From Aquitalea aquatilis (GTDB taxonomy: Bacteria > Pseudomonadota > Gammaproteobacteria > Burkholderiales > Chromobacteriaceae): a stretch of DNA of 64,000 bases. A program made the translations under genes and the position numbers. Shown here piece by piece: positions 1-8,121 of this stretch (positions are counted from its first letter, which is position 1; each line of letters begins with the position of its first letter). The notes below the pieces were generated by a model. It did no database searches. It worked only from the letters and a program-made list of their open reading frames with translations, and had not been told where the DNA came from. Location: assembly GCF_005155025.1 (NCBI RefSeq), contig NZ_CP039731.1:124001-188000 (forward strand). The letters are read 5' to 3'.

Positions 1-1
1 G

Positions 2-727
2 GAATTGATGCAACAACATCGCAGTGTCCGCAGCTATCAGGACAAGCCCATCCCTGCTGCAGTGCTGGATGCGGTACTGGATGCCGCCTGGAAAGGCCCC
101 ACCTCCATCAACGGCCAGCAGGTGTCGCTGGTGGTGGTGCAGGACGCCACACGCCGCCAGCAGATTGCCGAGATTGCCGGTGGCCAGCCGTGGATTGCCC
201 AGGCCCCGGTATTTGTCACCCTGGTGGTGGATTTCCACAAAACCCGGCTGGGCGTGGAAGCCGCCGGTGCCGAGCAGGTGATTCAGGACAGTGTGGAAGG
301 CTTTGCCGTGGGTGCGGTGGATGCCGGCATTGCCCTGGGCAACCTGATGACCGCCGCCCACGCCGCCGGCCTTGGCGTGGTACCGATTGGCGGCATCCGC
401 CGCAATCCGCAAGCCATGATCGATCTGCTGCAATTGCCGGAATACACCTTCCCCATTGCCGGCGTGGTCATCGGCTATACCGATCAGGACAGCAGCATCA
501 AGCCGCGCCTGCCGCGTGCCAGCTTTGTCCATCACGAGCACTACCAGGCTGCGCAGCTGCCGGAACAGATCCGCCAGTACGACCAGACGCTGGCCAGCTA
601 CTGGCAGCAAATCGGCCGTGCCGACGGCCTGCCGTGGAGCGCCAATACCGCCCAGTACTACCAGAATGTCTATTTCCCTGAAGTCGCCCCGGTTGCCCGC
701 AAGCAGGGCTTTGGTTTTGATCGTTAA
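2..727 (+). CDS. NfsA-type NADPH nitroreductase (5' end outside window)
   Basis: FMN-dependent nitroreductase of the NfsA/FRP branch, which reduces nitroaromatics and quinones with NADPH. The visible protein opens with HRSVRSY, the usual FMN-phosphate-binding start of the family, which normally lies about ten residues inside the protein. The reading frame is open to the window edge, so the true start lies upstream. The C-terminal half has the PIGGIRRNP and KPRLPR stretches typical of NfsA homologues. It is followed 31 bases later by an Old Yellow Enzyme gene on the same strand, so the two probably form a redox/detoxification operon. Confidence 0.85.
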   Translation, partial: ELMQQHRSVRSYQDKPIPAAVLDAVLDAAWKGPTSINGQQVSLVVVQDATRRQQIAEIAGGQPWIAQAPVFVTLVVDFHKTRLGVEAAGAEQVIQDSVEGFAVGAVDAGIALGNLMTAAHAAGLGVVPIGGIRRNPQAMIDLLQLPEYTFPIAGVVIGYTDQDSSIKPRLPRASFVHHEHYQAAQLPEQIRQYDQTLASYWQQIGRADGLPWSANTAQYYQNVYFPEVAPVARKQGFGFDR

Positions 728-758
728 TCATTTCATCTGCACAGGAAAGGTCTGATTC

Positions 759-1859
759 ATGAGCCTGGATAAACTGTTTACCCCGCTGCAAGTTGGCACC
801 GTTACCCTGAACAACCGCGTGGCCATGGCCCCGCTCACCCGCCTGCGCAATACCGAGCCGGGCGACGTCCCCACCGAGCTGTCGGTGCAGTACTACACCC
901 AGCGCGCCAGCGCCGGCCTGATCATTGCCGAAGGCACCCATATCTCGCGCACCGCCAAGGGCTATGCCGGTGCACCGGGCATCTATAGCGAAGAACAGGT
1001 GGCCGCCTGGGGCAAGGTGAATGCCTCGGTACACGCCGCTGGCGGCAAGACCGCGCTGCAGCTGTGGCATACCGGCCGTATCTCGCACCGCTCCTTGCAG
1101 CCGGATGGCGAGGCCCCGGTAGCCCCGTCGGCCATTCGCGCCGACAGCAATACTAATATCCGCCAGCCGGATGGCAGCCTGGCCCGCGTACCGTGCGACG
1201 AGCCGCGTGCACTGGAAGTGTCCGAGCTGGCCGACATTCTGGAAGACTACCGCCGCGCCACCGACAACGCCCGCCGCGCCGGCTTTGACCTGGTGGAAAT
1301 CCACGGCGCGCATGGCTATCTGCTGGACCAGTTCCTGTCACCCGAGGCCAATGTGCGTACCGATGCCTACGGCGGCAGCGTGGAAAACCGCGCCCGCTTC
1401 CTGCTGGAAGTGGTAGATGCCGTGGTCGCCGAATGGGATGCCGCCCACGTGGGCATCCGCATTTCGCCGCTGGGCATTTTCAATGGCGTATCCAATGTCG
1501 AGCAGCAAGACATCGCCCTCTACGTGATCGAAGAGCTGGCCAAGCGCAAACTGGCTTTCCTGCATATTTCCGAACCGGACTGGGCCGGCGGCCCGGCGCT
1601 GAGCGAAGCCTTCCGTCAGGAAATCCGCAAGCGCTACCCGGGGGTGATCATCGCCGCCGGTGGCTATAGCGCGGAAAAAGCCGAAAAGCTGATTGGCGAA
1701 GGCTATATCGATGCCGTGGCCTTTGGCCGCAGCTATATCGCCAACCCGGATCTGGTGGAACGCCTGCAAGCCGGTGCCGCACTGAATACACCGGATGGCG
1801 CTACCTTCTACGGTGGCGGCGCAGCCGGCTATACCGACTACCCGACGCTGCAGCACTAA
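759..1859 (+). CDS. nemA: Old Yellow Enzyme family ene-reductase (NemA-like)
   Basis: FMN-containing TIM-barrel ene-reductase of 366 residues, the usual length for NemA/xenobiotic reductases that reduce N-ethylmaleimide, nitrate esters and activated alkenes. The N-terminal APLTR motif (residues 24-28) contacts flavin. The substrate-binding His pair and proton-donor Tyr appear in HGAHGY (H182, H185, Y187). The start ATG has an AGGAAAGG ribosome site 9 bases upstream. It lies between a nitroreductase and a DJ-1 family gene, all on the same strand, which suggests an electrophile or quinone stress cluster. No NemR-type repressor is visible in the window. Confidence 0.88.
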   Translation: MSLDKLFTPLQVGTVTLNNRVAMAPLTRLRNTEPGDVPTELSVQYYTQRASAGLIIAEGTHISRTAKGYAGAPGIYSEEQVAAWGKVNASVHAAGGKTALQLWHTGRISHRSLQPDGEAPVAPSAIRADSNTNIRQPDGSLARVPCDEPRALEVSELADILEDYRRATDNARRAGFDLVEIHGAHGYLLDQFLSPEANVRTDAYGGSVENRARFLLEVVDAVVAEWDAAHVGIRISPLGIFNGVSNVEQQDIALYVIEELAKRKLAFLHISEPDWAGGPALSEAFRQEIRKRYPGVIIAAGGYSAEKAEKLIGEGYIDAVAFGRSYIANPDLVERLQAGAALNTPDGATFYGGGAAGYTDYPTLQH

Positions 1860-1926
1860 GCCAAGCAATAAACACTAAAGTCCGGGCCGGCAATACGGCC
1901 CGGCACACACCACACGAGAGCACACC

Positions 1927-2604
1927 ATGAAAAAAGTCCTGTTTGTCCTGACCAGCCATGATGAGTTGGGCAACACCGGCCACAAAACCGGTTTCTGGAT
2001 CGAAGAATTCGCCGCGCCCTACTACGCGCTGGCTGACAAAGGGGTAGCCATCACCCTGGCCTCGCCCAAGGGCGGCCAGCCGCCCATCGACCCCAAGAGC
2101 GCCGACCCATCCTTCAGCACCCCGGCCACCGAACGTTTTAACCAGGACGCCGCCCTGCAAGCCGTGCTGGCCAATACCGTGGCGCTGGACAGCGTTGAGG
2201 CCAGTGACTTTGACGCAGTGTTCTACCCCGGCGGCCACGGCCCGCTGTGGGATCTGGTCGACAACGCCGCCTCCATTGCACTGATTGAAGCTTTTATTGC
2301 CGCCAGCAAGCCGGTAGCGGCCGTGTGCCATGCCTCTGCAGTGCTGGTGAATGCACGTGATACCGCAGGCCAGCCGCTGGTAGCCGGGCGCAAGGTCACC
2401 GGTTTTTCCAATAGCGAAGAAGATGCGGTGCAACTGACTGACATCGTGCCGCTGCTGGTGGAAGACGCCCTGCAAGCCAAGGGTGGCCTCTACGAAAAAG
2501 GCCCGGATTGGGGCGTATTTGCCGTAGAAGACGGCTTGCTGATTACCGGCCAGAACCCGGCCTCGTCAGAACGGGTGGCAGAAAAGCTGCTGGCACGGCT
2601 GTAA
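1927..2604 (+). CDS. DJ-1/PfpI family type 1 glutamine amidotransferase-like protein
   Basis: A 225-residue DJ-1/PfpI superfamily protein of the class often annotated as chaperone or glutathione-independent glyoxalase III. The nucleophile elbow AVCHAS carries Cys134-His135, and Glu26 (in FWIEEF) is the expected partner acid. FYPGGHGPLWDL supplies the oxyanion-hole region. An ACGAGAG ribosome site precedes the ATG. The third gene of a same-strand cluster with nitroreductase and NemA, it probably handles reactive carbonyls such as methylglyoxal. The exact activity (glyoxalase, deglycase or chaperone) cannot be fixed from sequence. Confidence 0.85.
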   Translation: MKKVLFVLTSHDELGNTGHKTGFWIEEFAAPYYALADKGVAITLASPKGGQPPIDPKSADPSFSTPATERFNQDAALQAVLANTVALDSVEASDFDAVFYPGGHGPLWDLVDNAASIALIEAFIAASKPVAAVCHASAVLVNARDTAGQPLVAGRKVTGFSNSEEDAVQLTDIVPLLVEDALQAKGGLYEKGPDWGVFAVEDGLLITGQNPASSERVAEKLLARL

Positions 2605-2634
2605 TACCCCGCCTGCGCAGCGTGCAAGGGCTTG

Positions 2635-2732
2635 GAGCGGCTAACAAAACAGCAGCGCGTCCCTGATACAAGGCGCGCCGACGCAAACAGTACGAGGTGA
2701 CGACGCAGCAGCAGGTTTTTTGTTAGCTGCTG
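2635..2732. repeat. Dispersed inverted-repeat element, copy 1
   Basis: An element of about 98 bases bounded by near-perfect inverted ends: GAGCGGCTAACAAAAC on the left and GTTTTTTGTTAGCTGCTG on the right. The interior contains GCGTCCCTGA, AAGGCGCGCCGAC and ACGCAGCAGCAGG. The same blocks in the same order recur at 55417-55527. It lies exactly between two convergent genes, right against the stop codon of the lipid kinase gene. It encodes nothing obvious. It could fold into a long hairpin and act as a bidirectional terminator, or be a small non-autonomous mobile element. Confidence 0.75.
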
Positions 2733-3671
2733 TTAATGCTCCACACTCTGTGGCCCCAGGGCAGACAGACAGCGCAGGGCCTGCGGCACCACTTCGATAC
2801 GGGCTGGCGCATGGCCGGCCAGTTCGCCATCCACCTCCAGCGGACAGGCCTGGCCCTCTATGCTCAGGCTGCGCACGCTCAGATAGCGCACCCGCTCATC
2901 CAGCACCGGCTGCGCCTTGCGCAAGGTCGGCAGGAAACGGACAAAATCCCAGCTGCCGGCATTGGCGATCATCACCACCTCCAGCAGACCGTCATCCAGC
3001 CGTGCCATCGGCGCAATGCCCAGGCCGCTGCCGAAATAGCGACCGTTGGCCACGCACAGGCTGATGAAATCACCACTGATCACCTCGCCGTTTTCCAGCA
3101 GCAGCCGCATGCGGCGTGGCCGGTAGCGCAACAGGGTCAGCAGGATGGACCAGTAAAAAGCCACACTGGCCGGCAGCCAGCGCGGCAGGCGCTTCACCTG
3201 CTCCACGATGGCCGAACTGATGCCCAGCGAAGCGATATTGCCAAACCACACCACCCGCTCGCCCTCCTGCCCGACCGCTAGCGTCAGCCGGCCCAGATCG
3301 ATACGGCGTACCTGGCCGGCACGGATCAGCCCGTCCAGCTGCTCTACCGAATCACTCACCCCCAGCGAACGGACAAAATCATTGCCCGTGCCAAAGGGCA
3401 GCGCGCCCACCGCCACCCGCTCACGCGCGGCGGCCGGGGCACGCATCACGCCATTGATCACTTCGTGGATGGTGCCATCGCCACCCACGGCTATCAGGAA
3501 ATCACAGCCCTGGCACACCGCCGCCAGGGCCATTTCCTCGGCACTGACGGCCGAGGTGGTAATGTGAATGTCCACCTGGAAGCGTTGGCCAAACTTTTCC
3601 AGCAGACGGTTGGGCAGTGAGCGCGGGCAACGCTGGCCGTGCAGGATGAAAACCAGTCGGGTCTGATCCAT
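2733..3671 (-). CDS. Diacylglycerol kinase family lipid kinase (YegS/DgkB-like)
   Basis: A 312-residue member of the DAGK catalytic-domain family. It carries the nucleotide-binding GGDGT signature at residues 63-67 and a second conserved block GTGND, followed by the beta-sandwich C-terminal half expected for YegS-like kinases. The length equals the family norm. Members phosphorylate diacylglycerol or phosphatidylglycerol; the substrate here is not predictable. It is monocistronic, convergent with the DJ-1 gene and divergent from queC across about 290 bases. Confidence 0.85.
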   Translation of the reverse strand: MDQTRLVFILHGQRCPRSLPNRLLEKFGQRFQVDIHITTSAVSAEEMALAAVCQGCDFLIAVGGDGTIHEVINGVMRAPAAARERVAVGALPFGTGNDFVRSLGVSDSVEQLDGLIRAGQVRRIDLGRLTLAVGQEGERVVWFGNIASLGISSAIVEQVKRLPRWLPASVAFYWSILLTLLRYRPRRMRLLLENGEVISGDFISLCVANGRYFGSGLGIAPMARLDDGLLEVVMIANAGSWDFVRFLPTLRKAQPVLDERVRYLSVRSLSIEGQACPLEVDGELAGHAPARIEVVPQALRCLSALGPQSVEH

Positions 3672-3966
3672 AACATAAAGAGACTTAAGCTGAAGCGCTG
3701 GATTATCAGACAGATGTCATGCTTTTGAAACATTCAGCCGACTCCGACCGGCAAGGCCGACTGGATAGGGACAAAACAGCAAAATCAAGGGCATAAACCC
3801 GGCGCAAACTGGCCGGGCAAGCAGTTTTCTGGTAGATTTGGCGGTTTTGCTGCGCCGTTTAAAGGCTGCCGCCGCCTGCCGGGTGAGACCGATCCCGTGT
3901 GTGCGACGCGACAGCACCGGCCACAGCCAGCAAGGCCACCTCGACTGTTTATCGATGGATCACACT

Positions 3967-4671
3967 ATGAACCCCCATTCCACACCGACTGCGGAAAAAG
4001 CCCTGGTGGTGCTTTCCGGCGGTCAGGACTCCACCACCTGCCTGTATTGGGCGCTGCAAAAATTCGGCGCCGGCAATGTGGAAGCCGTCACCTTTGATTA
4101 TGGCCAGCGCCACCGCGTGGAGCTGGACTGCGCCCGCAAGATCGCCGCCATGGCAGGGGTACGCCAGACCGTGCTGCCCATCGACACCTTTGCCGCCATC
4201 GGTGGCAATGCACTGACCGACGACAGCATCCAGCCGGAAGAAGGCAGCCGCGACGACGACGCCCTGCCCAATACCTTCGTGCCGGGCCGCAACCTGATTT
4301 TCCTGACCTTTGCCGCCGCTTTTGGCTACACCCGTGGCGCACGGCATATCGTTACCGGCGTGGCACAGACCGACTACTCCGGCTACCCGGACTGCCGCGA
4401 AAACACCCTGCAGGCGCTGCAACTGGCGGTGCGACTGGGCATGGACAGCCGGGTGGAACTGCACACCCCGCTGATGTATTTGAGCAAGGCCGAAACCGTC
4501 ACCCTGGCGCAGCAAGTGGGCGCGATGGAAGCGCTGGCCTGGAGCCACACCTGCTATAACGGCGCGGTGCCGCCCTGCGGCCATTGCGCCTCGTGCGAGC
4601 TGCGCGCCAAGGGCTTTGCCGAAGCCGGCGTGGCCGACCCGCTGGTCGAACGCTGCGCCAAGGAGGCCTGA
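3967..4671 (+). CDS. queC: 7-cyano-7-deazaguanine synthase QueC
   Basis: Converts 7-carboxy-7-deazaguanine to preQ0 with ATP and ammonia. The PP-loop SGGQDSTT is at residues 17-24, and the C-terminal zinc cysteines are C196, C204, C207 and C210. From ATG 3967 the protein is 234 residues, close to the E. coli length. An in-frame ATG at 3955 would add four residues; neither start has a strong ribosome site, so the start is uncertain. The open frame upstream to 3838 is not supported by any family homology. First gene of queC-queD-queE: the next start lies right after its stop. Confidence 0.93.
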   Translation: MNPHSTPTAEKALVVLSGGQDSTTCLYWALQKFGAGNVEAVTFDYGQRHRVELDCARKIAAMAGVRQTVLPIDTFAAIGGNALTDDSIQPEEGSRDDDALPNTFVPGRNLIFLTFAAAFGYTRGARHIVTGVAQTDYSGYPDCRENTLQALQLAVRLGMDSRVELHTPLMYLSKAETVTLAQQVGAMEALAWSHTCYNGAVPPCGHCASCELRAKGFAEAGVADPLVERCAKEA

Positions 4672-4672
4672 C

Positions 4673-5704
4673 ATGCATGCATCCTGCCTGCTGGCCGGTG
4701 GCCGTTTCGAAGCAGCCCGCCGCGTCCCCGGAGATGAAGATCGCCTGAACGGCCTGCACGGCCACAGCTTTCGCGCCCTGGCCCGTGCCGATGTCACCCA
4801 CATCGAACAAAACGAACTCCACGCCGCACTGCACCGGGTACTGGCACCGCTCGACTATGCCGACCTCAACCAGCAACTGGCACAGTGCGACGACCTGAGC
4901 CTGGCGCAGCACATCAAGGACGCCCTGCCCTGCCCGGCAGCGCTGCTGCTGCAAAGCACGCCGCAGCGCGGGGTGATGCTGGAAAACGGCACCGCCCTGT
5001 ACTGGATTGCGGCCCGTTTCGAAGCAGCCCACCATCTGCCGCATGTTCCGGCCGGCCACAAATGCGGCCGCCTGCACGGCCACGGCTTTGGCGTACGCAT
5101 CGTGGCCAATGCGCAGCACTGCAGCCAGCGCCAGCTGGAAGCCGCCTGGGCACCGCTGTTTTTGCGGCTGCACCAACGCTATCTGAACGATATTCCGGGG
5201 TTGGAAAACCCCACCAGCGAGGTGATTGCCGCCTGGCTGTATGGCGAACTGCAAGCCGCCGGCCTGCAAGGACTGGCCTGGGTGGAAGTGCGCGAAACCT
5301 ATACCGCCGGCAGCCAGTTTGACGGCAAGCGCTTCCGCATCTGGAAGGAACAGCGTTTTGAAAGCGCCGTGCCATTCGACAGCGATGGCAACTACAGCGG
5401 CCACAGCTATCTGGTGCGGCTGATGCTCACCGGCAGCCTGGACCGCACCATGGGCTGGCTACTGGACTTTGGCGACGTCAAGGACCGCTTCAAACCGCTG
5501 TATCGCCAGCTGGACCACAATCCGCTGGACAAGCTGGCCGGCGTGCGCGACGGCCACAGCCAGTCGGTAGCCGAGTGGATTCACGCCCATCTGTCGCCCC
5601 TGGTGCCGGAGCTGGCGCGCATCGACCTGATGGACGATGAGCACAGCGGTGTGTCGCTGCTGTTCCATGACGATATGCGCTGGCCGCTGCTGCAGGGGGA
5701 ATGA
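4673..5704 (+). CDS. queD: QueD-family protein with three tandem T-fold units
   Basis: 6-carboxy-tetrahydropterin synthase family, but 343 residues instead of about 120. Three QueD-like units follow one another: about 8-100, 112-222 and 226-340. Unit 2 has the classic metal and nucleophile block (His120, Cys131, His135, His137, in CGRLHGH) and LENPTSE, yet the Asp-His dyad of LDH is replaced by LHQ. Unit 3 has GWLLDFGDVK and LDH (Asp281, His282) but no Cys and only one His of HGH. Unit 1 keeps HGH (29-31) and LDY but lacks the Cys. AGGAGG overlaps the queC stop, giving translational coupling. Its queC/queE neighbours support a role in queuosine precursor synthesis. Confidence 0.88.
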   Translation: MHASCLLAGGRFEAARRVPGDEDRLNGLHGHSFRALARADVTHIEQNELHAALHRVLAPLDYADLNQQLAQCDDLSLAQHIKDALPCPAALLLQSTPQRGVMLENGTALYWIAARFEAAHHLPHVPAGHKCGRLHGHGFGVRIVANAQHCSQRQLEAAWAPLFLRLHQRYLNDIPGLENPTSEVIAAWLYGELQAAGLQGLAWVEVRETYTAGSQFDGKRFRIWKEQRFESAVPFDSDGNYSGHSYLVRLMLTGSLDRTMGWLLDFGDVKDRFKPLYRQLDHNPLDKLAGVRDGHSQSVAEWIHAHLSPLVPELARIDLMDDEHSGVSLLFHDDMRWPLLQGE

Positions 5705-6336
5705 GCATGTATACGGTAAAGGAAATCTTCTACACCCTGCAGGGCGAAGGCCGTCAGGCCGGCCGCGCCGCCGTGTTTTGCCGCTTTAGCGGCTGCAATC
5801 TGTGGTCTGGCCGCGAGGAAGACCGCAGCAAGGCAGTCTGCCAGTTCTGCGATACCGATTTTGTCGGCACCGGCCCGGACGGCGGCAAATTCGCCACGGC
5901 AGCCGCGCTGGCTGCGCGCATTGCCAGCCAGTGGCCGGCAGGCAGCGGCGGCACGCCCTATGTGGTGTGCACCGGTGGCGAGCCGCTATTGCAGCTGGAT
6001 ACAGAGCTGATCGCCGCGCTGCATGCCGAGGGCTTTGAAATCGCGGTGGAAACCAATGGCACCATCGCCGCCCCCGCCGGCATCGACTGGATCTGCGTCA
6101 GCCCCAAGGCCGGCGCTCCCTTGCTGCAAACCAGCGGCAACGAACTGAAGCTGGTGTATCCGCAAGCCACCCAGCTGCCGGAAACCGTGGCCCATTTACA
6201 GTTCGATACCTTCTATCTGCAGCCGATGGATGGCCCCGAGCTGGCCGCCAATACCCGCGCCGCCATTGCCTACTGCATGGCACACCCGCGCTGGCGCTTG
6301 TCAGTACAAACCCACAAGGTGGTGAATATCCGCTAA
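5701..6336 (+). CDS. queE: 7-carboxy-7-deazaguanine synthase QueE (radical SAM)
   Basis: Radical-SAM enzyme of 211 residues that contracts the ring of 6-carboxy-tetrahydropterin to 7-carboxy-7-deazaguanine. The cluster cysteines are C32, C47 and C50, a CX14CX2C spacing known for the Burkholderia-type QueE rather than CX3CX2C. YTLQGEG near the N-terminus and CTGGEPL are family signatures. The start codon overlaps the queD stop (ATGA), so the two are translationally coupled. A strong terminator follows, closing the queCDE operon. Confidence 0.93.
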   Translation: MSMYTVKEIFYTLQGEGRQAGRAAVFCRFSGCNLWSGREEDRSKAVCQFCDTDFVGTGPDGGKFATAAALAARIASQWPAGSGGTPYVVCTGGEPLLQLDTELIAALHAEGFEIAVETNGTIAAPAGIDWICVSPKAGAPLLQTSGNELKLVYPQATQLPETVAHLQFDTFYLQPMDGPELAANTRAAIAYCMAHPRWRLSVQTHKVVNIR

Positions 6337-6350
6337 GAGCCGCTCTGAAC

Positions 6351-6380
6351 AATCGGGTGCACAGTCGCCCGATTTTTTTT
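6351..6380 (+). terminator. Rho-independent terminator of queCDE
   Basis: The stem ATCGGG/CCCGAT closes a 10-base loop and is followed by an uninterrupted run of eight T. It begins 15 bases after the queE stop. Confidence 0.85.
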
Positions 6381-6525
6381 GCCTGTCTTTGTAAGAAGCC
6401 ATCCATGTTGCCGACTCATGCTGCAGAGACAGTCACGCAGCAAGTCAGCGAAAAGTATTGAAATATTTACAAAAGCAGCCAATGGCAACCAAATGCAAAT
6501 AATTTCAAAATATTTTCCACTGCGC

Positions 6526-6552
6526 TGTAAGAAAGCCCCGGCCCACGCGACT
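6526..6552 (+). promoter_or_regulatory. Candidate ECF-sigma-type promoter of the bufferin operon
   Basis: TGTAAG at 6526-6531 and CGACT at 6548-6552 are separated by 16 bases, with the first bufA start about 50 bases further on. ECF sigma factors commonly recognise a GTAA-type -35 and a CG-containing -10 at this spacing, and bufferin operons of other bacteria are known to be under ECF control. No ECF sigma gene is present in the window. The match is by eye and could be chance. Confidence 0.4.
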
Positions 6553-6600
6553 GACTCCTGAAACCCGGCACTTGCCGCTTACCCCCGACAGGAGATTGAC

Positions 6601-6867
6601 ATGAACGCTTCCAAGACTTTGCTTGCTTCCGCCCTCGGCGCTGTAGTTAGCCTGGCCGCCCTCACCGCCGCGCCGGCCCAGGCCGCAGAACAGGAAAAAT
6701 GCTATGGCGTGGCCATGGCCGGCATGAACGACTGCGCCTCCGCCACCGGTGCCCATGGCTGTAAAGGCCAGGCCGCCATGGACAAGGACCCGGGTGACTG
6801 GAAGCTGGTGGCCAAAGGTAGCTGCCAACAGATGGGTGGCAATACCATGGCACCAATGAAACAATAA
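6601..6867 (+). CDS. bufA1: DUF2282 protein, BufA1-type bufferin precursor, copy 1
   Basis: Small exported protein of 88 residues. The signal peptide runs to about residue 28 (A-Q-A before A-E-Q-E). The mature part has the four spaced cysteines of DUF2282: C34, C45, C54 and C75, with NDC at 43-45 and KGSC at 72-75. DUF2282 proteins next to DUF692 and DUF2063 genes are bufferins, RiPPs whose cysteines are modified to bind copper in the periplasm. Here the usual HSCAG around the third Cys reads HGCKG. A GACAGGAG site precedes the ATG. A second, more canonical copy follows after 99 bases. Confidence 0.87.
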   Translation: MNASKTLLASALGAVVSLAALTAAPAQAAEQEKCYGVAMAGMNDCASATGAHGCKGQAAMDKDPGDWKLVAKGSCQQMGGNTMAPMKQ

Positions 6868-6888
6868 ACGGTCTATCGTTAACATCAC

Positions 6889-6913
6889 GCCGGCCGGGCT
6901 GCCCGATCCGGCG
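6889..6913 (+). other. GC-rich hairpin between the two bufA genes
   Basis: GCCGGCCGGG and CCCGATCCGGC can pair around CTG with two mismatches. It has no T run, so it is not an ordinary terminator. It could set the ratio of the two precursor transcripts by RNA processing or stability, which is inference only. Confidence 0.35.
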
Positions 6914-6966
6914 CAGATTGCTCACCATCACACCTGCTTGAACCTGCCCCCACAAGGAGAAACACC

Positions 6967-7221
6967 ATGAATGCATCCAAAGCCCTGCTCGCCTCCGCCC
7001 TCGGTGCCGTTGTTGCCATGGGCGCACTCAGCGCCACCCCGGCCGCTGCGGCAGAAAAGGAAAAATGCTTCGGCATCGCCCAGGCCGGCAAGAACGACTG
7101 CGCCGCCGCCAATGGCAGCCACTCCTGCGCCGGTCAGGCCACCAAGGACAAGGACCCGGGCGACTGGAAATACGTCGCCAAGGGCAGCTGTGAAAAAATG
7201 GGCGGCATGCTGGCCAAGTAA
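6967..7221 (+). CDS. bufA1: DUF2282 protein, BufA1-type bufferin precursor, copy 2
   Basis: An 84-residue paralogue of the preceding gene with the same signal-peptide layout and exactly the same cysteine positions (C34, C45, C54, C75). The central block is the family-typical NDC...SHSCAG. Both copies share KDPGDWK and VAKGSC. An AAGGAG site lies 8 bases before the ATG. The near-identical N-termini and the shared spacing indicate tandem duplication, followed by divergence around the second and third Cys. Both are presumably substrates of the DUF692 enzyme encoded next. Confidence 0.88.
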   Translation: MNASKALLASALGAVVAMGALSATPAAAAEKEKCFGIAQAGKNDCAAANGSHSCAGQATKDKDPGDWKYVAKGSCEKMGGMLAK

Positions 7222-7290
7222 TCCGCTCCGGCAGGGTTGCCGGCCACCGCCGGCAGCCACCTCCCCACGTCCCTTCCGGTATCCCTGCTC

Positions 7291-8121
7291 ATGACTCCGT
7301 CTTCCCTTCCCGCTGTCGCCGGCATTGGCCTGCGTGCGCCCCACTATCGTCAGGTACTGGATACCCTGCCGCCGCTAGGCTGGGTGGAAGTCCACAGCGA
7401 AAACTTTTTCGATGGCGGCATGCCACTGGCCATGCTGCAGCGGGTGGCCAGCCACTATCCGCTGTCGCTGCACGGCGTGGGACTGGGCCTGGGTTCGCTG
7501 GTGCGTCCGGACGGAGAACATCTGGCTGCTCTCAAGCGACTGGTGGATGCCATCAACCCGCCAGCGGTATCGGAGCACCTGTCGTTCAACCACAGCGCCC
7601 AGCGCTATGTGAACGACCTGCTGCCCATCCCCTATACCATGGCCGCGCTGGCCGTCATCGCCAGCCATGTGGAGGAAACCCAGCAGGCGCTGGGCCGGCG
7701 CATCCTGCTGGAAAACCTGTCCAGCTATGTGGAGTTTCCCGGCAACGAGATGAACGAAGGCGAGTTTCTGGCCGAACTGGTGGCGCGCACCGGCTGCGGC
7801 CTGCTGCTGGACGTCAACAATCTCTACGTCAACGGCATCAATCTGGGCACGGACGTGCAGGCCGTGCTGGCGGCATTGCCCGCCGCTGCGATTGGCGAAA
7901 TCCATCTGGCCGGCTATAGCGAGGGCGAAGGCATGCTGGTGGATACCCACAGCCAGCCGGTCCATCCCGGCGTGTGGCAGCTATACGCCCAGGTCATCGC
8001 CAGCATTGGCCCACGCCCGACGCTGATCGAATGGGATCTGGACATTCCGCCACTGGACACGCTGCAGGCCGAAGCAGCCAAGGCCGATGCCATCCTGCAA
8101 GGAGCACGCCATGACGCCTGA
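7291..8121 (+). CDS. bufB: DUF692 multinuclear non-heme iron oxidase (BufB/MNIO)
   Basis: A 276-residue TIM-barrel enzyme of the DUF692 family, which uses a two- or three-iron centre to modify cysteines in RiPP precursors. Conserved candidate ligands appear along the barrel: HSEN (35-38), His61, SEH (94-96), Glu141, LDVNN (173-177), EIH (203-205), DTH (218-220) and EWD (247-249). ATG 7291 was chosen because GIGLRAP then sits at its usual position close to the N-terminus; the upstream in-frame TTG has no such support. It follows two DUF2282 genes and overlaps the DUF2063 gene by 11 bases, so it should act on those precursors together with BufC. Confidence 0.92.
   Translation: MTPSSLPAVAGIGLRAPHYRQVLDTLPPLGWVEVHSENFFDGGMPLAMLQRVASHYPLSLHGVGLGLGSLVRPDGEHLAALKRLVDAINPPAVSEHLSFNHSAQRYVNDLLPIPYTMAALAVIASHVEETQQALGRRILLENLSSYVEFPGNEMNEGEFLAELVARTGCGLLLDVNNLYVNGINLGTDVQAVLAALPAAAIGEIHLAGYSEGEGMLVDTHSQPVHPGVWQLYAQVIASIGPRPTLIEWDLDIPPLDTLQAEAAKADAILQGARHDA

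Noticed and set aside
3672-3966. PreQ1 riboswitch in the queC leader
   Set aside because: The leader was read for the short preQ1 aptamer pattern (C-rich loop plus A-rich tail) and none was found. The GC-rich stems near 3840-3890 do not match a known class.
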